Notes: a model not told the origin generated them from the sequence alone. A stretch of DNA of 64,000 nucleotides from DATKDF01 sp963752045 (GCA_963752045.1 CAVVWN010000005.1:248001-312000); one strand, 5' to 3'. Counted from the stretch's first letter, positions 8,545 to 18,246 are shown. Made by a program: numbers and translations.

Positions 8545-10803
8545 ATGACCCGCGCCACCGCCCTGCTTGCCTCGCTGCTCGTTTTTCCAGCCGCCGCCCA
8601 CGCTCAAACGACGCCGTTCTCGGCCGAAGACATCCTCAACGTCGTCTCGGCATCCATCAGGGACATCTCCGACGATGGACGGTTCGTGGCGGTCACCGAG
8701 AGCCGGCGCGCCGAGAGCGCCACCGTCGACAACTACCGGTACGGCGACCCCACCTACACGAGCCTGTCGCTCGGCCGGCTCGTCGTGATCGATCTCGATT
8801 CCGGCGCGCGGCGACTGCCGCTCGGCGACCGTCTCGTCGACGTGCACGAGGCGGCCTGGTCGCACGACGGCCGACGGCTCGCCGTGCTCGTGACCGTCGC
8901 CGACGCGGCCGGGACGACCGGCCTCACGCTGCACGTGTGGGACAGCGAGACGGGTCAGTTGCGTGACGTGCCGCGCTCGTCCGGCCCGGCCATTGCGATG
9001 ACGACGAGCCTCGAGTGGTCGGTCGACGACCGGTCGGTCGTCGTGGCGCTGCGCGACCCGGCGCGCGACGCCGAGGCCGCCGCGCGGTTCAAAGCCGTCA
9101 CCGAAGGCCCGATCGTCGTGCACTCCTCGACGGACCCGTTCCTCGAGTGGGACGACCTTGGCCGGTTGAGTCGCTGGCGCAGTGTCGGTCAGGTCGATGT
9201 CACCACCGGCCAGGTGACCGTGCGGGTTCCCGAACGCAAGCTCACCGACTACCAGGTGTCGCGGGACGGATCGTTCGTCGTCTTTCAGGAGGACGTCACC
9301 GAGAAGACCGACTACGAGACCATCCGGGGCACCGAGAACCGGCTGCTGGCGTGGAAGCAGGGCGAGGCCGAGCCGCGCGAGATCGTCAAGGCCAAGGACA
9401 TGGACGGCCTGCGCCCACGGTGGTCCGACGACGGCCGGACGTTCGCGTACGCGAAAGAGGGGCAGGTGTTCGTGCGCGGCCTCGAGGACGCCGAGCCCCG
9501 CAACCTGACGCCGCGGCCGAAGCCGCCGGCGGGGGAGCCGCCTGTGACCACGCCGGACGAACGCGCCGAGGCCGAGCGGCCCGAGAGCTTCTCGGCCGGC
9601 TCGTTCAACCGTGCCGGCACCGAGATCCTCATCACGAGCCGGAAGGGATGGTACGTCGCGAGCGTCGCCGACGGCGCGCGGCGCCAGATCGTGACGCTGG
9701 ATCCGGACGACGACACGGCGCCCGCGATGTCGGCATTCGACTGGGCGCCTGATGGCTCGGCGATCTATGCGACCTGGGCGGCCCGCGATCGCTGGGAGCG
9801 CGGCATCGTCCGGATCGACGCGCGGAGCGGTGAGGTGACGCCGCTCGTGAAAGACTCGCGCCTGTGGCGTGGCGTGACGCTCACGCGCGACGGCCGGCGG
9901 TTCGTCGGGTCGGTGTCGGACGGCGACCGCCCGAACGAGCTCTTCGTCGCTGATGCGGGATTCGGGAGCGTGAAGACCATTACCGATCTCAACCCGTGGC
10001 TCGCCACGCGGACGCTGCCGAAGTCGGAGCTGGTGAAGTACCGCGACGCCGACGGCGAAGAACTGTACGGCGTGTTGCGCTATCCCGCCGGTTACCGGCC
10101 GGGTGAGACGTATCCGACGGTGTTCGAGATCTACGAGACCTTCTTCGACAACGGGTTCAACGCGCGTGCGGCGTTCCTCACGAGCCACGGATACGCCGTG
10201 TTCCATCCGTCGGTGCATCTGGTCGTGGGCCGGCCCGGCGAGTCGTGGGTCAAGGGCGTGACGGCTGCGGCCAACAAGCTCATCGACATGGGCGTGGCGG
10301 ATCCGGATCGCCTGGGCGTGCACGGCACGAGCTACGGCGGCTACGCGACGGTGCTGCTCATCACGCAGACCGATCGATTCAAGGCGGCCATCAACGTCTC
10401 GGGCAAGGTCAACATGGTGAGCTTCTACACCGACAGCCCGCGGCTCGGCGTCCGCAACATCCACGCGCCCGAGAACAGCCAGGACCGGATCGGCGGCTCG
10501 CTCTGGGAGTACCCGGAGCGCTACCTCGAGCATTCGGCCGTGATGCGCGCCGACCGCATCACGACGCCGCTCCTCAACATCACCGGCGACCAGGATCCGA
10601 ACGTGCCGGCCAGTCAGTCGCGCGAGATCTACTACGCGCTTCGCCGGCTCGGCAAGGACGTCGAATGGGTGCGCTACGTCAACGGCGCGCACCGCCCGCC
10701 GAACAGCGTCGAGGAGTCGATCGACTTCGAGAACCGGATCCTCGCGTGGTACGACAAGTACCTGAAGAAGGCCGAGGAGGCTCCGGTGTCGAAGGGGCGC
10801 TAG
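8545..10803 (+). CDS. secreted S9 family peptidase (prolyl oligopeptidase type)
   Basis: The 752-residue product has a signal peptide (MTRATALLASLLVFPAAAHA), a long beta-propeller region with PD40-like repeats (ISDDGRFVAV, WSHDGRRLAV, WSDDGRTFAY, WAPDGSAIYA), and a C-terminal alpha/beta hydrolase domain. The nucleophile is Ser596 in GTSYGG, with the catalytic Asp in TGDQDPNVP near 682 and the His in NGAHRPP near 715. It is predicted to cleave short peptides in the periplasm or outside. The last residues (PVSKGR-stop) are encoded by a 28-bp sequence that recurs at the end of engB. Confidence 0.9.
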   Translation: MTRATALLASLLVFPAAAHAQTTPFSAEDILNVVSASIRDISDDGRFVAVTESRRAESATVDNYRYGDPTYTSLSLGRLVVIDLDSGARRLPLGDRLVDVHEAAWSHDGRRLAVLVTVADAAGTTGLTLHVWDSETGQLRDVPRSSGPAIAMTTSLEWSVDDRSVVVALRDPARDAEAAARFKAVTEGPIVVHSSTDPFLEWDDLGRLSRWRSVGQVDVTTGQVTVRVPERKLTDYQVSRDGSFVVFQEDVTEKTDYETIRGTENRLLAWKQGEAEPREIVKAKDMDGLRPRWSDDGRTFAYAKEGQVFVRGLEDAEPRNLTPRPKPPAGEPPVTTPDERAEAERPESFSAGSFNRAGTEILITSRKGWYVASVADGARRQIVTLDPDDDTAPAMSAFDWAPDGSAIYATWAARDRWERGIVRIDARSGEVTPLVKDSRLWRGVTLTRDGRRFVGSVSDGDRPNELFVADAGFGSVKTITDLNPWLATRTLPKSELVKYRDADGEELYGVLRYPAGYRPGETYPTVFEIYETFFDNGFNARAAFLTSHGYAVFHPSVHLVVGRPGESWVKGVTAAANKLIDMGVADPDRLGVHGTSYGGYATVLLITQTDRFKAAINVSGKVNMVSFYTDSPRLGVRNIHAPENSQDRIGGSLWEYPERYLEHSAVMRADRITTPLLNITGDQDPNVPASQSREIYYALRRLGKDVEWVRYVNGAHRPPNSVEESIDFENRILAWYDKYLKKAEEAPVSKGR

Positions 10804-10808
10804 CGGCC
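10781..10808 (+). repeat. 28-bp dispersed repeat over a stop codon, copy 1
   Basis: These 28 bp match 12030-12057 with three mismatches. Both copies end a coding region, encode Pro-Val-Ser-Lys-Gly-(Arg/Gln) and carry the TAG stop followed by CGGCC. Confidence 0.75.
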
Positions 10809-10817
10809 CGATCTTCG

Positions 10818-11354
10818 ATGGCCCTCGTAGTGCTGCTTCGCGGTGTCAACGTCGGCGGGCACAGGACGTTCAGCCCGAAGAAACTGGCCGCACAGTTGAG
10901 CACGCTCGACGTGGTGAACATCGGTGCGGCTGGGACCTTCGTCGTGCGCGGGAAGGCCCCGCAGCGGGAGGTGCAGAAGGCGTTCGCGTCGGCACTTCCG
11001 TTCGAAACGAGGATCGTCGTCTGTCAGGGGCGGAGCATTCTGGACCTGATCTCGAACGACCCGTTCGCAGGAGAGACGAAGGCTTCCGACATCGTCCGTT
11101 TCGTGAGCGTCCTCGCGAAGCCTCCCCGAACGGAGCCATCCTACCCCTTCGTTCTCCCTGCCACAGGCGCATGGCTCGTGAAGCTGATCGGCCGCAGAGG
11201 TCGATTCGTGTTCGGCATGTACCGTCGGCACATGAAGGTCATCCAGTATCTTGGCCGGACGGACAAAGAGTTCGACGCGCCCGTGACCACGCGAAACTGG
11301 AACACGATCGAAGCCATCGCGAGGGTGCTGACATCGACTACGCTTGAGAAGTGA
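10818..11354 (+). CDS. DUF1697 domain-containing protein
   Basis: The 178-residue product begins MALVVLLRGVNVGGHRTFSP, the hallmark start of DUF1697 proteins (LLRGINVGG), and continues with NIGAAGTFVVRGKA in place of the usual LNSGNVVF segment. No catalytic function is established for the family. The gene starts 15 bp after the S9 peptidase stop and its own stop overlaps the GTG start of engB (GTGA), so translation is probably coupled. Confidence 0.85.
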   Translation: MALVVLLRGVNVGGHRTFSPKKLAAQLSTLDVVNIGAAGTFVVRGKAPQREVQKAFASALPFETRIVVCQGRSILDLISNDPFAGETKASDIVRFVSVLAKPPRTEPSYPFVLPATGAWLVKLIGRRGRFVFGMYRRHMKVIQYLGRTDKEFDAPVTTRNWNTIEAIARVLTSTTLEK

Positions 11355-12052
11355 AGATTCTCAGCGCCGAGCTTGTGACCAGTGCGTCCGTCGACGGCCC
11401 GCGCGCCGGGCTGCTGCGCGACGATCTACCGCTCTGTTCGTTCGTTGGCCGCTCGAACGTGGGCAAATCGAGCCTGCTGAACGCGCTGATGCGGCAGAAG
11501 CTGGCGCGCACGAGCGCCGCGGCCGGCAAGACGCGGCTGGCCAACATCTACCGCGTGACGGTCGAGAACGCGCCGGGCGGACCGGGACGCTGGAGCACGT
11601 ATCTCGTCGACCTGCCCGGGTACGGCTACGCCCGCGGTGGCGACGACGCAGCCAGGGAGATGGCGAGGGTGGTCGATGCCTACTTCGCGGCCGCACACGG
11701 CTCGAGGGCGGCCGACGACCCGGCCACCGGGCGGCGGCGCGGTTCCATCTTCCTCCTGGTGGACTCCCGGCACCCGGGCCTGCCGTCTGACGTGCAGGCG
11801 TTTCACTGGATCAGCGAGCTGGCGGCCGTCCCCATCGTCGTGGCGACGAAAATCGACACGCTGTCCAGGTCCAGGCGCGCCGAGAACCTTCGCGCGCTCG
11901 AACGTCTCTACCATCAGCCCGCGATACCGGTGTCGGCGGCGAAGGGAGAAGGCATCGACGTGCTCTGGCGCCTGATCTCCGCGATCTCGACTGCGCCCCC
12001 GGATGTCACCTCGACCGACGACGAGGAATCTCCGGTTTCGAAGGGGCAGTAG
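11351..12052 (+). CDS. engB: ribosome biogenesis GTP-binding protein EngB/YsxC/YihA
   Basis: The 233-residue TRAFAC GTPase shows G1 GRSNVGKSS at about residues 33-41, a G2 threonine in AGKTRLANIY, G3 DLPGYGYA, G4 ATKID and G5 SAAKGEG. This set and order is diagnostic of EngB, which helps 50S subunit assembly. It is slightly longer than usual because of an insert between G3 and G4 (HGSRAADDPATGRRRG) and a C-terminal tail. GTG start overlaps the DUF1697 stop. The tail ends PVSKGQ and is encoded by the 28-bp dispersed repeat. Confidence 0.92.
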   Translation: MKILSAELVTSASVDGPRAGLLRDDLPLCSFVGRSNVGKSSLLNALMRQKLARTSAAAGKTRLANIYRVTVENAPGGPGRWSTYLVDLPGYGYARGGDDAAREMARVVDAYFAAAHGSRAADDPATGRRRGSIFLLVDSRHPGLPSDVQAFHWISELAAVPIVVATKIDTLSRSRRAENLRALERLYHQPAIPVSAAKGEGIDVLWRLISAISTAPPDVTSTDDEESPVSKGQ

Positions 12053-12057
12053 CGGCC
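12030..12057 (+). repeat. 28-bp dispersed repeat over a stop codon, copy 2
   Basis: This is the second copy of the element at 10781-10808 (25 of 28 bases identical), again covering the last six codons and the TAG stop, here of engB. Confidence 0.75.
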
Positions 12058-12097
12058 GGGCGTGGCTTCGCTCCCCGAGTGCTCGAAGAGCGCACGG

Positions 12098-12864
12098 TCA
12101 GCGCGGCGTGAACGTGAGCCGGAGATCGTCCGACTGACAGGCATAGCTCGTCGACGCCGGCAGGCCGTTGCCGTACCAGAACGAGCCGGTTCCACTCGCC
12201 TCGATTCGCCCGTCACGCATCTGACCGGTCGCGCAGGCCGGTGATCGCCAGCACGAATCCGTCCGGCAGGGCCTCTCCAGATCTCGTTTTCTCTCCATTC
12301 GTCCTCGGCCTGAATGGTCATGGACAACGAGCTGGCATCACCGGCGAGAAGGAACTGATGACACGCTTCGAATCCCTCCTTGGGGGCCGCGAGACCGAGA
12401 CACCCGTAGCCGATCCTCGGCGTGTCAGCCAGAAACGCCGCGTCGTAGAGTCGCACGGCGTACCGGTCTGCCACGGGGTGGATGTCCGCGGTGAACGTCC
12501 GGCGGGTCGCATACTCCGGAAGAAGCTCGCAGCGCGGTCCCGAGCGCGCTTGAGCCTCGATATCGAGCACGTAGCGCCCCACGAGCGGGTCCGTGGCTGA
12601 GGCGGGTGGATCGGCGGGCGCCGGAAGATACACGATGTTCAGCGATCCAACCGATGGCGGTGGAGGCGGCGGAGGAGGCGGCGGCGCCGGGGAAGTCGGA
12701 GGAGAGGGCGGGGGCGAGATCGCCGGGGCTGCCGATGACAGAGAGGGCGTGGTCGGCGTGCCGCATCCGAGCCCCAGCAGCAGGATGGTCAGGAGTAGCC
12801 ACGACACACCTGGCCACCGGTGGCGGGCAGTGAGACGACGGTCGGCGACGGTGATGGCGGGCAT
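12098..12864 (-). pseudogene. proline-rich lipoprotein, frame-broken
   Basis: The N-terminus starts at ATG 12864 and has a signal anchor with a lipobox (LLLGLGCGTP), then a Pro/Ser-rich linker with about ten prolines in a row, then a globular domain (SLNIVYLP through QAEDEWRENEIWRG). After that the frame is lost near 12265. A short stretch (PDGFVLAITGLRDR) reads in another frame, and a third frame gives the C-terminus GSFWYGNGLPASTSYACQ...LTFTPR ending at 12098. Two single-base insertions would restore one product of about 255 residues. Function unknown; the frame breaks could be sequencing errors. Confidence 0.6.
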
Positions 12865-12979
12865 GGCGGGCCTTTCTCGGTCATCCTCGGCGGGAGTCGC
12901 GGAGGGTCCCGACAGCCTACGGAAGGGAGCGTTCCCGAATCGTTCGCGGCGGCGCTGGCGCGCCGGGAGCCCGGCTGCC

Positions 12980-13393
12980 TCAGAGGCCTGAGACGCGCGC
13001 CTTGGCCCGAATCCAGAAGTGTGCGACCCACATCACGGCCGCCGTTCCCCACCAGGCCGTGGCCACCTCTGGCGCGTCACGGAACAACAGGAACGTGATC
13101 CCCTGGTCGTCGCCCGCGAAGCTGAATGGCAGCAGCGTGAAGACGACGGCCACGACGAGCGTCGACGTCCGGTTCTTCAGCCGTTTGCGCGTGTCGTCGA
13201 GCGCGGCCTTCTCGGCCGTGGCCGGCGGCGGCACCGTCGCCGGCAGAGAAAAACGGCGTGCCGCGTCCACGTCACGACGCAGCTCGTCGTCGGCCGCGAG
13301 AAACGCATCGACCACGCGGCGGGTGTCCGCGCTCGCCTCGCCCAGCAGATACACCGGCAGCAGGTCCTTCACGACGTCACGGGTTACGGTCAT
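12980..13393 (-). CDS. anti-sigma factor-like membrane protein
   Basis: The 137-residue product starts at ATG 13393, which overlaps the ECF sigma stop as ATGA. The N-terminus (VTRDVVKDLLPVYLLGEASADTRR) matches the cytoplasmic anti-sigma domain found in acidobacterial sigma/anti-sigma pairs but lacks the zinc-binding HxxxCxxC motif. Two C-terminal hydrophobic segments (STLVVAVVFTLLPFSFA and VATAWWGTAAVMWVAHFWI) anchor it in the inner membrane. It is predicted to hold the co-transcribed sigma factor inactive. Confidence 0.75.
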   Translation of the reverse strand: MTVTRDVVKDLLPVYLLGEASADTRRVVDAFLAADDELRRDVDAARRFSLPATVPPPATAEKAALDDTRKRLKNRTSTLVVAVVFTLLPFSFAGDDQGITFLLFRDAPEVATAWWGTAAVMWVAHFWIRAKARVSGL

Positions 13394-13929
13394 CGTTCGA
13401 TCTCCTCGCCCTTCACCGGCAGGGCCGGTTGTCTCGCCGCGGCGAGCTTCAGCCTCGCGCGGTGCACCCTCACCTTGGCGGCCGACTCGGACATGCCGAG
13501 CGCGCGCCCGATCTCGCCGTACGGCATGCCGGCCTCGGCCCGCATGAGCACGGCGGCCCGGTCGGCCTCCGGAAGCGCCTGCAGCGCGGCGAGCACGGTG
13601 CGCAACTCGTCGCGCGCGCCGGCGCGCGCGTCCGGGCCCGGCTGCAGGTCGGCCATCGCGTCGTCGAGCGCGGTCACCCGGCCCGCGCGACGCCGCTCGT
13701 GCAGGAACAGGTTCCTGGCGATGGCGAACAGATATGCCTTGACGGTGGTGAGGTCGACGCGGGCGCGCGCGTTCCACATCCGGACGAACGTCTCCGACGT
13801 GATGTCGTCGGCGAGCGCCGGGTCGCCCGAGAGAAACAGGGCGAACCGATGCACGTCGCGCGCGTGGGTCCGATAGAGCTCCGAGAAAACCGCCGTGGCC
13901 GCTCCGTCGTCCGCATGGCCCATGCCCAC
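13390..13929 (-). CDS. ECF-type RNA polymerase sigma factor
   Basis: The 179-residue product has sigma region 2 (FSELYRTHARDVHRFALFLSG, then DDITSETFVRMW and AYLFAIARNLFLHERRR) and region 4 (LPEADRAAVLMRAEAGMPYGEIGRALGMSESAAKVRVHRAR cut by turns). It recruits core RNA polymerase to specific promoters. ATG 13929 and ATG 13923 are both possible starts. It is the upstream partner of the overlapping anti-sigma gene. Confidence 0.9.
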   Translation of the reverse strand: MGMGHADDGAATAVFSELYRTHARDVHRFALFLSGDPALADDITSETFVRMWNARARVDLTTVKAYLFAIARNLFLHERRRAGRVTALDDAMADLQPGPDARAGARDELRTVLAALQALPEADRAAVLMRAEAGMPYGEIGRALGMSESAAKVRVHRARLKLAAARQPALPVKGEEIER

Positions 13930-13984
13930 CTGTCCTATCTATCCACCAGTGGGCCGAAGGTTACAGCGGGGCCGGCGATCGACG

Positions 13985-14840
13985 TCACTTCCTGCCGAGC
14001 AGCTCCAGGAGCGACAGCGGGTCCACGCGCACGCCGTTGGCGAGGAGCGTCCAGTGCAGGTGCGCGCCGGTGACGCGGCCCGTGGCGCCGACCTTGCCGA
14101 GCACGGCGCCGGCCTCGACACGTTCGCCGGTCTTGGTATCCACGGACGACAGGTGGGCGAAGATCGAAATCAGCCCGGCGCCGTGGTCGAGGACGACGGT
14201 TCCGCCCGTGTAGTACAGGTCGCCGGCGAGGAGCACGACGCCGGTGCTCGGCGCCGCGACCGGCGTGCCGGCCGGGCTGAGAAAGTCGGCGCCGCGGTGC
14301 GGGCTGCGGCGCTCGCCATTGAAGACACTGCGCGTGCCGAAAGCGCTGTTGGCCTGATGCGGCACCGGCCGTAGAGAACGCGTCCGTCCAGAGCGGCGTC
14401 GGGCTGCCCGAGTTGTAGACGCGGTTGAGCTCGGCACCCTCCCGCTCGATGCGGGCCTGCACGGCTGCGGGAGGATTGACGAACGCGCTATCAACGGTGA
14501 GGTTGCGCGTGCGGAACGACTTGGCCGCCACCGCGAGGGGGCGTGTCAGTCGCTCGGTTCCGGTGGAGGAGTCGATTCGCACCGAGGCGACGTACTCGCC
14601 CGGCTCGACGTCGAGGTCGATGCCGACGAACGTCCGCCACGTGCGCGCGTCGACGGCAAACGCCGGCCAGTCGCGGTCGAAGGCCCGCACGTGCACGGCG
14701 CCGGCTTCGCCGGCCGTCGTAATGGTGAGGACAATGAGCTCGCCCGGCGCGAGGGCGCGCGCGTCAATCGTGACGGCACTCGAAGGGGCTTCGGCGGCCA
14801 GGGTCAGTGCGGCGGCGCCGGCGATGATGAAACCACGCAT
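13985..14840 (-). pseudogene. M23 family metallopeptidase (murein hydrolase), frame-broken
   Basis: The N-terminal part from ATG 14840 has a signal peptide (GFIIAGAAALTLAAEA) and a beta-rich domain ending LWTDAF. The reading then moves to another frame near 14376 and continues (LRPVPHQANSAFGTRS) into an M23 domain with the zinc motifs HRGADF and GAHLHW, stopping at 13985. One extra base (TTCTCTACGG) explains the shift, so the intact protein would have about 284 residues. Family role: periplasmic endopeptidase acting on peptidoglycan cross-links. Confidence 0.75.
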
Positions 14841-14894
14841 GCCGGCCAGCGTACGACGCACGCGCACAGACCGCAACCAGCGGCCCCTCCTGAA

Positions 14895-17621
14895 TCAGCG
14901 GCGCGGGACGAGTCGCCGAAGCTCGGGAAACCAGTTCACGACGACCCTGGCGAGCTGGATGTTCGGCACCTCGTCGCCGGCGAAGGGGAACATCACGAAC
15001 CGGCCGTCGGGGGCGACGTCGTAGTCGGCAAACGTGCTGCCCGCCACCGCCACGCCGGTGAGGCCGCCCACGAAGCTGCCGGAGACGAGCAGGCGCGGAC
15101 GCGACGCCGAGAACGTCGCGGCGTCGGACACGCTCACCACCATGATGCCCTCGTCGGTGCGGTAGTAGAGCTCGCGGCCATCGTGCGACCAGCGGGCGTA
15201 AGCGCCGCCCTCGTCCGAGATCTGCCAGCGGCCGCCGGCCGGCGGAAACGGGCGCACGTAGACCTCCGTGCGCCCGCTCTCGTTCGACTGATACGCCACC
15301 CATCGGCCGTTCGGCGAGAAGACGGCCTCGGACTCCTGGAACCTCGTGGCGAGAAACGGCGCCATCACGCCGTCACCCTTCTCGAGATCCAGGTAACCGA
15401 TGTCGGAGCCGCCGGCCCAGCCGACGGCCTCGTCGGGGGTCCCGCCACGAAGCGCGAGCACGAATCGGCCATCGGCCGACCAGTCGCTGACGAAGATCGG
15501 CACGTCGTCGTGGGTCAGCTGCACGGCTTCGCCGGACCCGTCGGCCGGCTTGCGCCACAAGTCGTCGCTGCCGTCGGCATCGGACGAATAAATGAGCTCG
15601 GTGCCGTCGGGCGACCACACCGCCGGTCCTTCGATCCCGTCGCTGAACGTCAGCCGCGTGCGCGTGCCACGCGCCACGTCGTACACCCACACGTCCCAGT
15701 TGCCGCCATTGAGCTCGGTCATCGCGACGCGCTGGCCGTCCGAAGACAAACGGGCCTCGACGTACGTGCGCGCCTCGGGCAGGAGCGTGGCCGTCTGGCC
15801 GTCGCGACCGAGCCACACGGCCGGGTATTGTCCCGGCCCGGACGAGCCCCGGCGATGCACCAGGATGCCGTTCTCCGAGACGTCGTACTGCGCGCCGCCG
15901 CTGCCCGGGTCGTCGGCGACACCTTCGGCGACCGGCGCCGTGCTGCCGACGACCTCGAGCGTGTCGAGGTCGAACGGCACGGCGAACAGGGTGCCGTCGT
16001 TGACGAAGAGCAGATGTCCGGACTCGGCGTACCGGCCGTAGTACCCGCCGCGATAAACGACCGTCTGTTCCCCGGTGGCGCGATCGACGACCTTGAGCGT
16101 GGCCGCGTCGAATCCACCGGCCGCCGACACGTGGGCCGTGAAGAGCACGCGGCCGTCAGGCAGAATCTGCGGCCAGCGGTGGGTGACCTCGCCGACCGAT
16201 TCGTCGAGTGTCGTCACGGGCGTGGCCTCGCCCCCGTCGGCGCTCACCGCCATCAGGGCCGAGCTTGGCGATGGCGCGAAGACGATATCGCCCTCGGGTC
16301 CCCAGTCGGCGCCGCGGCTGCGATCCACGTCCACGATTCGCAGCGGCGTGCCGCCGGTGGCCGGGACCTTCTGCAGCGAGCTGGCCACCGCGAATCCGAC
16401 CCAGGCGCCATCGGGCGAGAAGAACGGGTTGTAGGTGCCGCCGCCGGTGAGCGTGCTGACCGTCGTGCTGTTGAGCCGCCTGATCTGGAGCCGGGAGTCC
16501 TGGTTGTTGCCGGTGGCGATGACGATCTGGCTGCCGTCGGGTGAGAGCACGAGGCTCGAGCCGAGCGACAGGTCGCGCAGGTCCTCGGCGACGCCGACGG
16601 CCATGTCGAGCCGCAGCGTCGGCGGATCGACGACCTCGTCGCCGCCGCGCATCAGGACGGCCACGAGGGCCAGCGCCAGGACCGCGACCGCGCCCCAGGG
16701 CACGAGCGCCCGCCAGGCTGCGGGCCGTGCGGCGCCGGCATCGAGAATCGCTTCGGCCGCTTCAGGATCCTCGAGGTACTCCTCGATCGAGACGCGGGCG
16801 TCGCCGATGGCCTGAATGCGCCGCTTGACGTCCTTGCGCAGGCAGCGGTGCAGGAGCGCCCGGATGCGGCGCGGCGTGGTGGCCGGCAGCAGGTTCCAGT
16901 CAGGTTCCCGATGCACGATCGCGCCGAGGACGTCGGTGACCGTCTCGCCCGCGAACGTCCGCTGCGCCGTGAGCATCTCGTAGAGCACGCAGCCGAACGC
17001 CCAGATATCGGTGCGCCGGTCGACGTTCCTGCCGCGCGCCTGTTCGGGGCTCATGTAGCCGGCCGTGCCGAGGATCAACCCGGGCTGCGTGGTGGCGAGC
17101 TCGGTGGGCGACTCGGCCAGCCGCGCGGAGCTGCCCGACGCGTCGGCGGCGAAGATCTTGGCGAGGCCGAAGTCGAGCAGCTTCACCGTGCCGTCGTCGG
17201 CCACCATGATGTTGGCCGGCTTGAGGTCGCGATGCACGACGCCTTTCTCGTGCGCCGACTCGAGCGCGCGCGCGATCTGCAGGGCGATGGGCAGCGCCTC
17301 GGACAAGGCCATCGGGCCGGCGTCGAGCCGGTCGTGCAGCGTCCGGCCTTCGACCAGCTGCATGACCAGGAACCGCACGCTGTCGGCTTGCTCGAGGCCG
17401 TAGATGGCGGCGATGTTCGAATGGTCGAGCTGGGCCAGCAGTTGCGCTTCGCGCTCGAGGCGCCGCATGCGTTCCGGGTCGTCGGCAACATCGGGCGGCA
17501 GAACCTTGATGGCCACGTCCCGCTTCAGCGTCGCGTCCTCGGCGCGGAACACCTGTCCCATGCCGCCTTCGCCGAGCTTGGCGGTGATCGTGTAGTGGCT
17601 GAGCCGCGAGCCGATGTCCAT
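14895..17621 (-). CDS. Ser/Thr protein kinase fused to PD40/TolB-like beta-propeller
   Basis: The 908-residue protein opens with a Hanks-type kinase: glycine loop LGEGGMGQVFRAED at about residues 16-29, VAIK lysine near 39, HRDLKPANIM, DFGLAKI, and SPEQARGRNVDRRTDIWAFGC. One membrane helix follows (PWGAVAVLALALVAVLM, about 312-328), then an extracytoplasmic propeller with PD40 repeats (LSPDGSQIVIA, FSPDGAWVGFA, WSPDGTELIYS, WSADGRFVLAL, WSHDGRELYYR). It is a transmembrane sensor kinase of a type abundant in Acidobacteriota. Ligand and substrates are unknown. A GAGGTAGC Shine-Dalgarno precedes ATG 17621. Confidence 0.92.
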   Translation of the reverse strand: MDIGSRLSHYTITAKLGEGGMGQVFRAEDATLKRDVAIKVLPPDVADDPERMRRLEREAQLLAQLDHSNIAAIYGLEQADSVRFLVMQLVEGRTLHDRLDAGPMALSEALPIALQIARALESAHEKGVVHRDLKPANIMVADDGTVKLLDFGLAKIFAADASGSSARLAESPTELATTQPGLILGTAGYMSPEQARGRNVDRRTDIWAFGCVLYEMLTAQRTFAGETVTDVLGAIVHREPDWNLLPATTPRRIRALLHRCLRKDVKRRIQAIGDARVSIEEYLEDPEAAEAILDAGAARPAAWRALVPWGAVAVLALALVAVLMRGGDEVVDPPTLRLDMAVGVAEDLRDLSLGSSLVLSPDGSQIVIATGNNQDSRLQIRRLNSTTVSTLTGGGTYNPFFSPDGAWVGFAVASSLQKVPATGGTPLRIVDVDRSRGADWGPEGDIVFAPSPSSALMAVSADGGEATPVTTLDESVGEVTHRWPQILPDGRVLFTAHVSAAGGFDAATLKVVDRATGEQTVVYRGGYYGRYAESGHLLFVNDGTLFAVPFDLDTLEVVGSTAPVAEGVADDPGSGGAQYDVSENGILVHRRGSSGPGQYPAVWLGRDGQTATLLPEARTYVEARLSSDGQRVAMTELNGGNWDVWVYDVARGTRTRLTFSDGIEGPAVWSPDGTELIYSSDADGSDDLWRKPADGSGEAVQLTHDDVPIFVSDWSADGRFVLALRGGTPDEAVGWAGGSDIGYLDLEKGDGVMAPFLATRFQESEAVFSPNGRWVAYQSNESGRTEVYVRPFPPAGGRWQISDEGGAYARWSHDGRELYYRTDEGIMVVSVSDAATFSASRPRLLVSGSFVGGLTGVAVAGSTFADYDVAPDGRFVMFPFAGDEVPNIQLARVVVNWFPELRRLVPRR

Positions 17622-17687
17622 GCGCTACCTCAGAAAGAACGAACGTCAACCGAAAAGCCCGCCGATGGTACCCGAACGGGCGGCGGC

Positions 17688-18098
17688 CTACTTCCGGCCG
17701 ATGATCGCGCCGATGACCGCGCCGGCCAGGCCCGTCCTGATCGTGCCGACGATGACGTCGACCGACGCGGCGGCCGGGGTCGTGATGTTCATCGTGCCGA
17801 TGAAGGTCAGACCCATGGCCAGGCTCAGCAGGAATCCGAACGTCGCGCCGACCATCAGGCCCTCTCCGGCACCCGAGACTCGCGCCCACTTGCCCAGGAC
17901 GACGGTGAGCAGGACGGCGAACATGAGCTCGCCCAGCACCAGGTGGAACCAGTCCGGCGTCTCTTTCATGACGCCGGTCGCCGTGCCGGAGTTGGCCAGA
18001 AAGAAATCCATGAGCAGCATGCCGTAGAGGATGCCGCCCAACATGAACAGCGTCACGCCTCCGGCGATCGAGGCCAGAACGAACTTCTGTGTCGACAT
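17688..18098 (-). CDS. small four-helix membrane protein, unknown function
   Basis: The 136-residue product begins MSTQKFVLASIAGGVTLFML and has four hydrophobic segments separated by short loops, plus the glycine-rich tail RTGLAGAVIGAIIGRK. ATG 18098 is preferred over the in-frame GTG 18110 because TGAGGT lies about 10 bases upstream. No family assigned with confidence. It lies 66 bp before the kinase-propeller gene on the same strand and could be co-transcribed. Confidence 0.65.
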   Translation of the reverse strand: MSTQKFVLASIAGGVTLFMLGGILYGMLLMDFFLANSGTATGVMKETPDWFHLVLGELMFAVLLTVVLGKWARVSGAGEGLMVGATFGFLLSLAMGLTFIGTMNITTPAAASVDVIVGTIRTGLAGAVIGAIIGRK

Positions 18099-18227
18099 GA
18101 GGTACCTCACCCGGTCACGGCCGTGTCACGCGCACGATCACGCCGACGTGCGTCGGGAGTCATGGTCATCGTTGGCGGGATTATAGCGTTCCGGGCCCTG
18201 GCGAGGCTGCCGCGGCCCGCTGCAGGC

Positions 18228-18233
18228 TATACT
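18228..18233 (+). promoter_or_regulatory. candidate -10 box (TATACT) for the aminotransferase gene
   Basis: TATACT lies 13 bases before ATG 18247, so a start about 7 bases downstream would leave an almost leaderless transcript. There is no obvious -35 or Shine-Dalgarno sequence. Confidence 0.35.
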
Positions 18234-18246
18234 CCGCTCCGACGTC

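Noticed and set aside
8101..10692. Very long minus-strand open frame (863 codons) opposite the S9 peptidase
   Set aside because: This is a GC-rich antisense shadow full of Arg/Val/His; the plus strand has signal peptide, propeller and catalytic triad.
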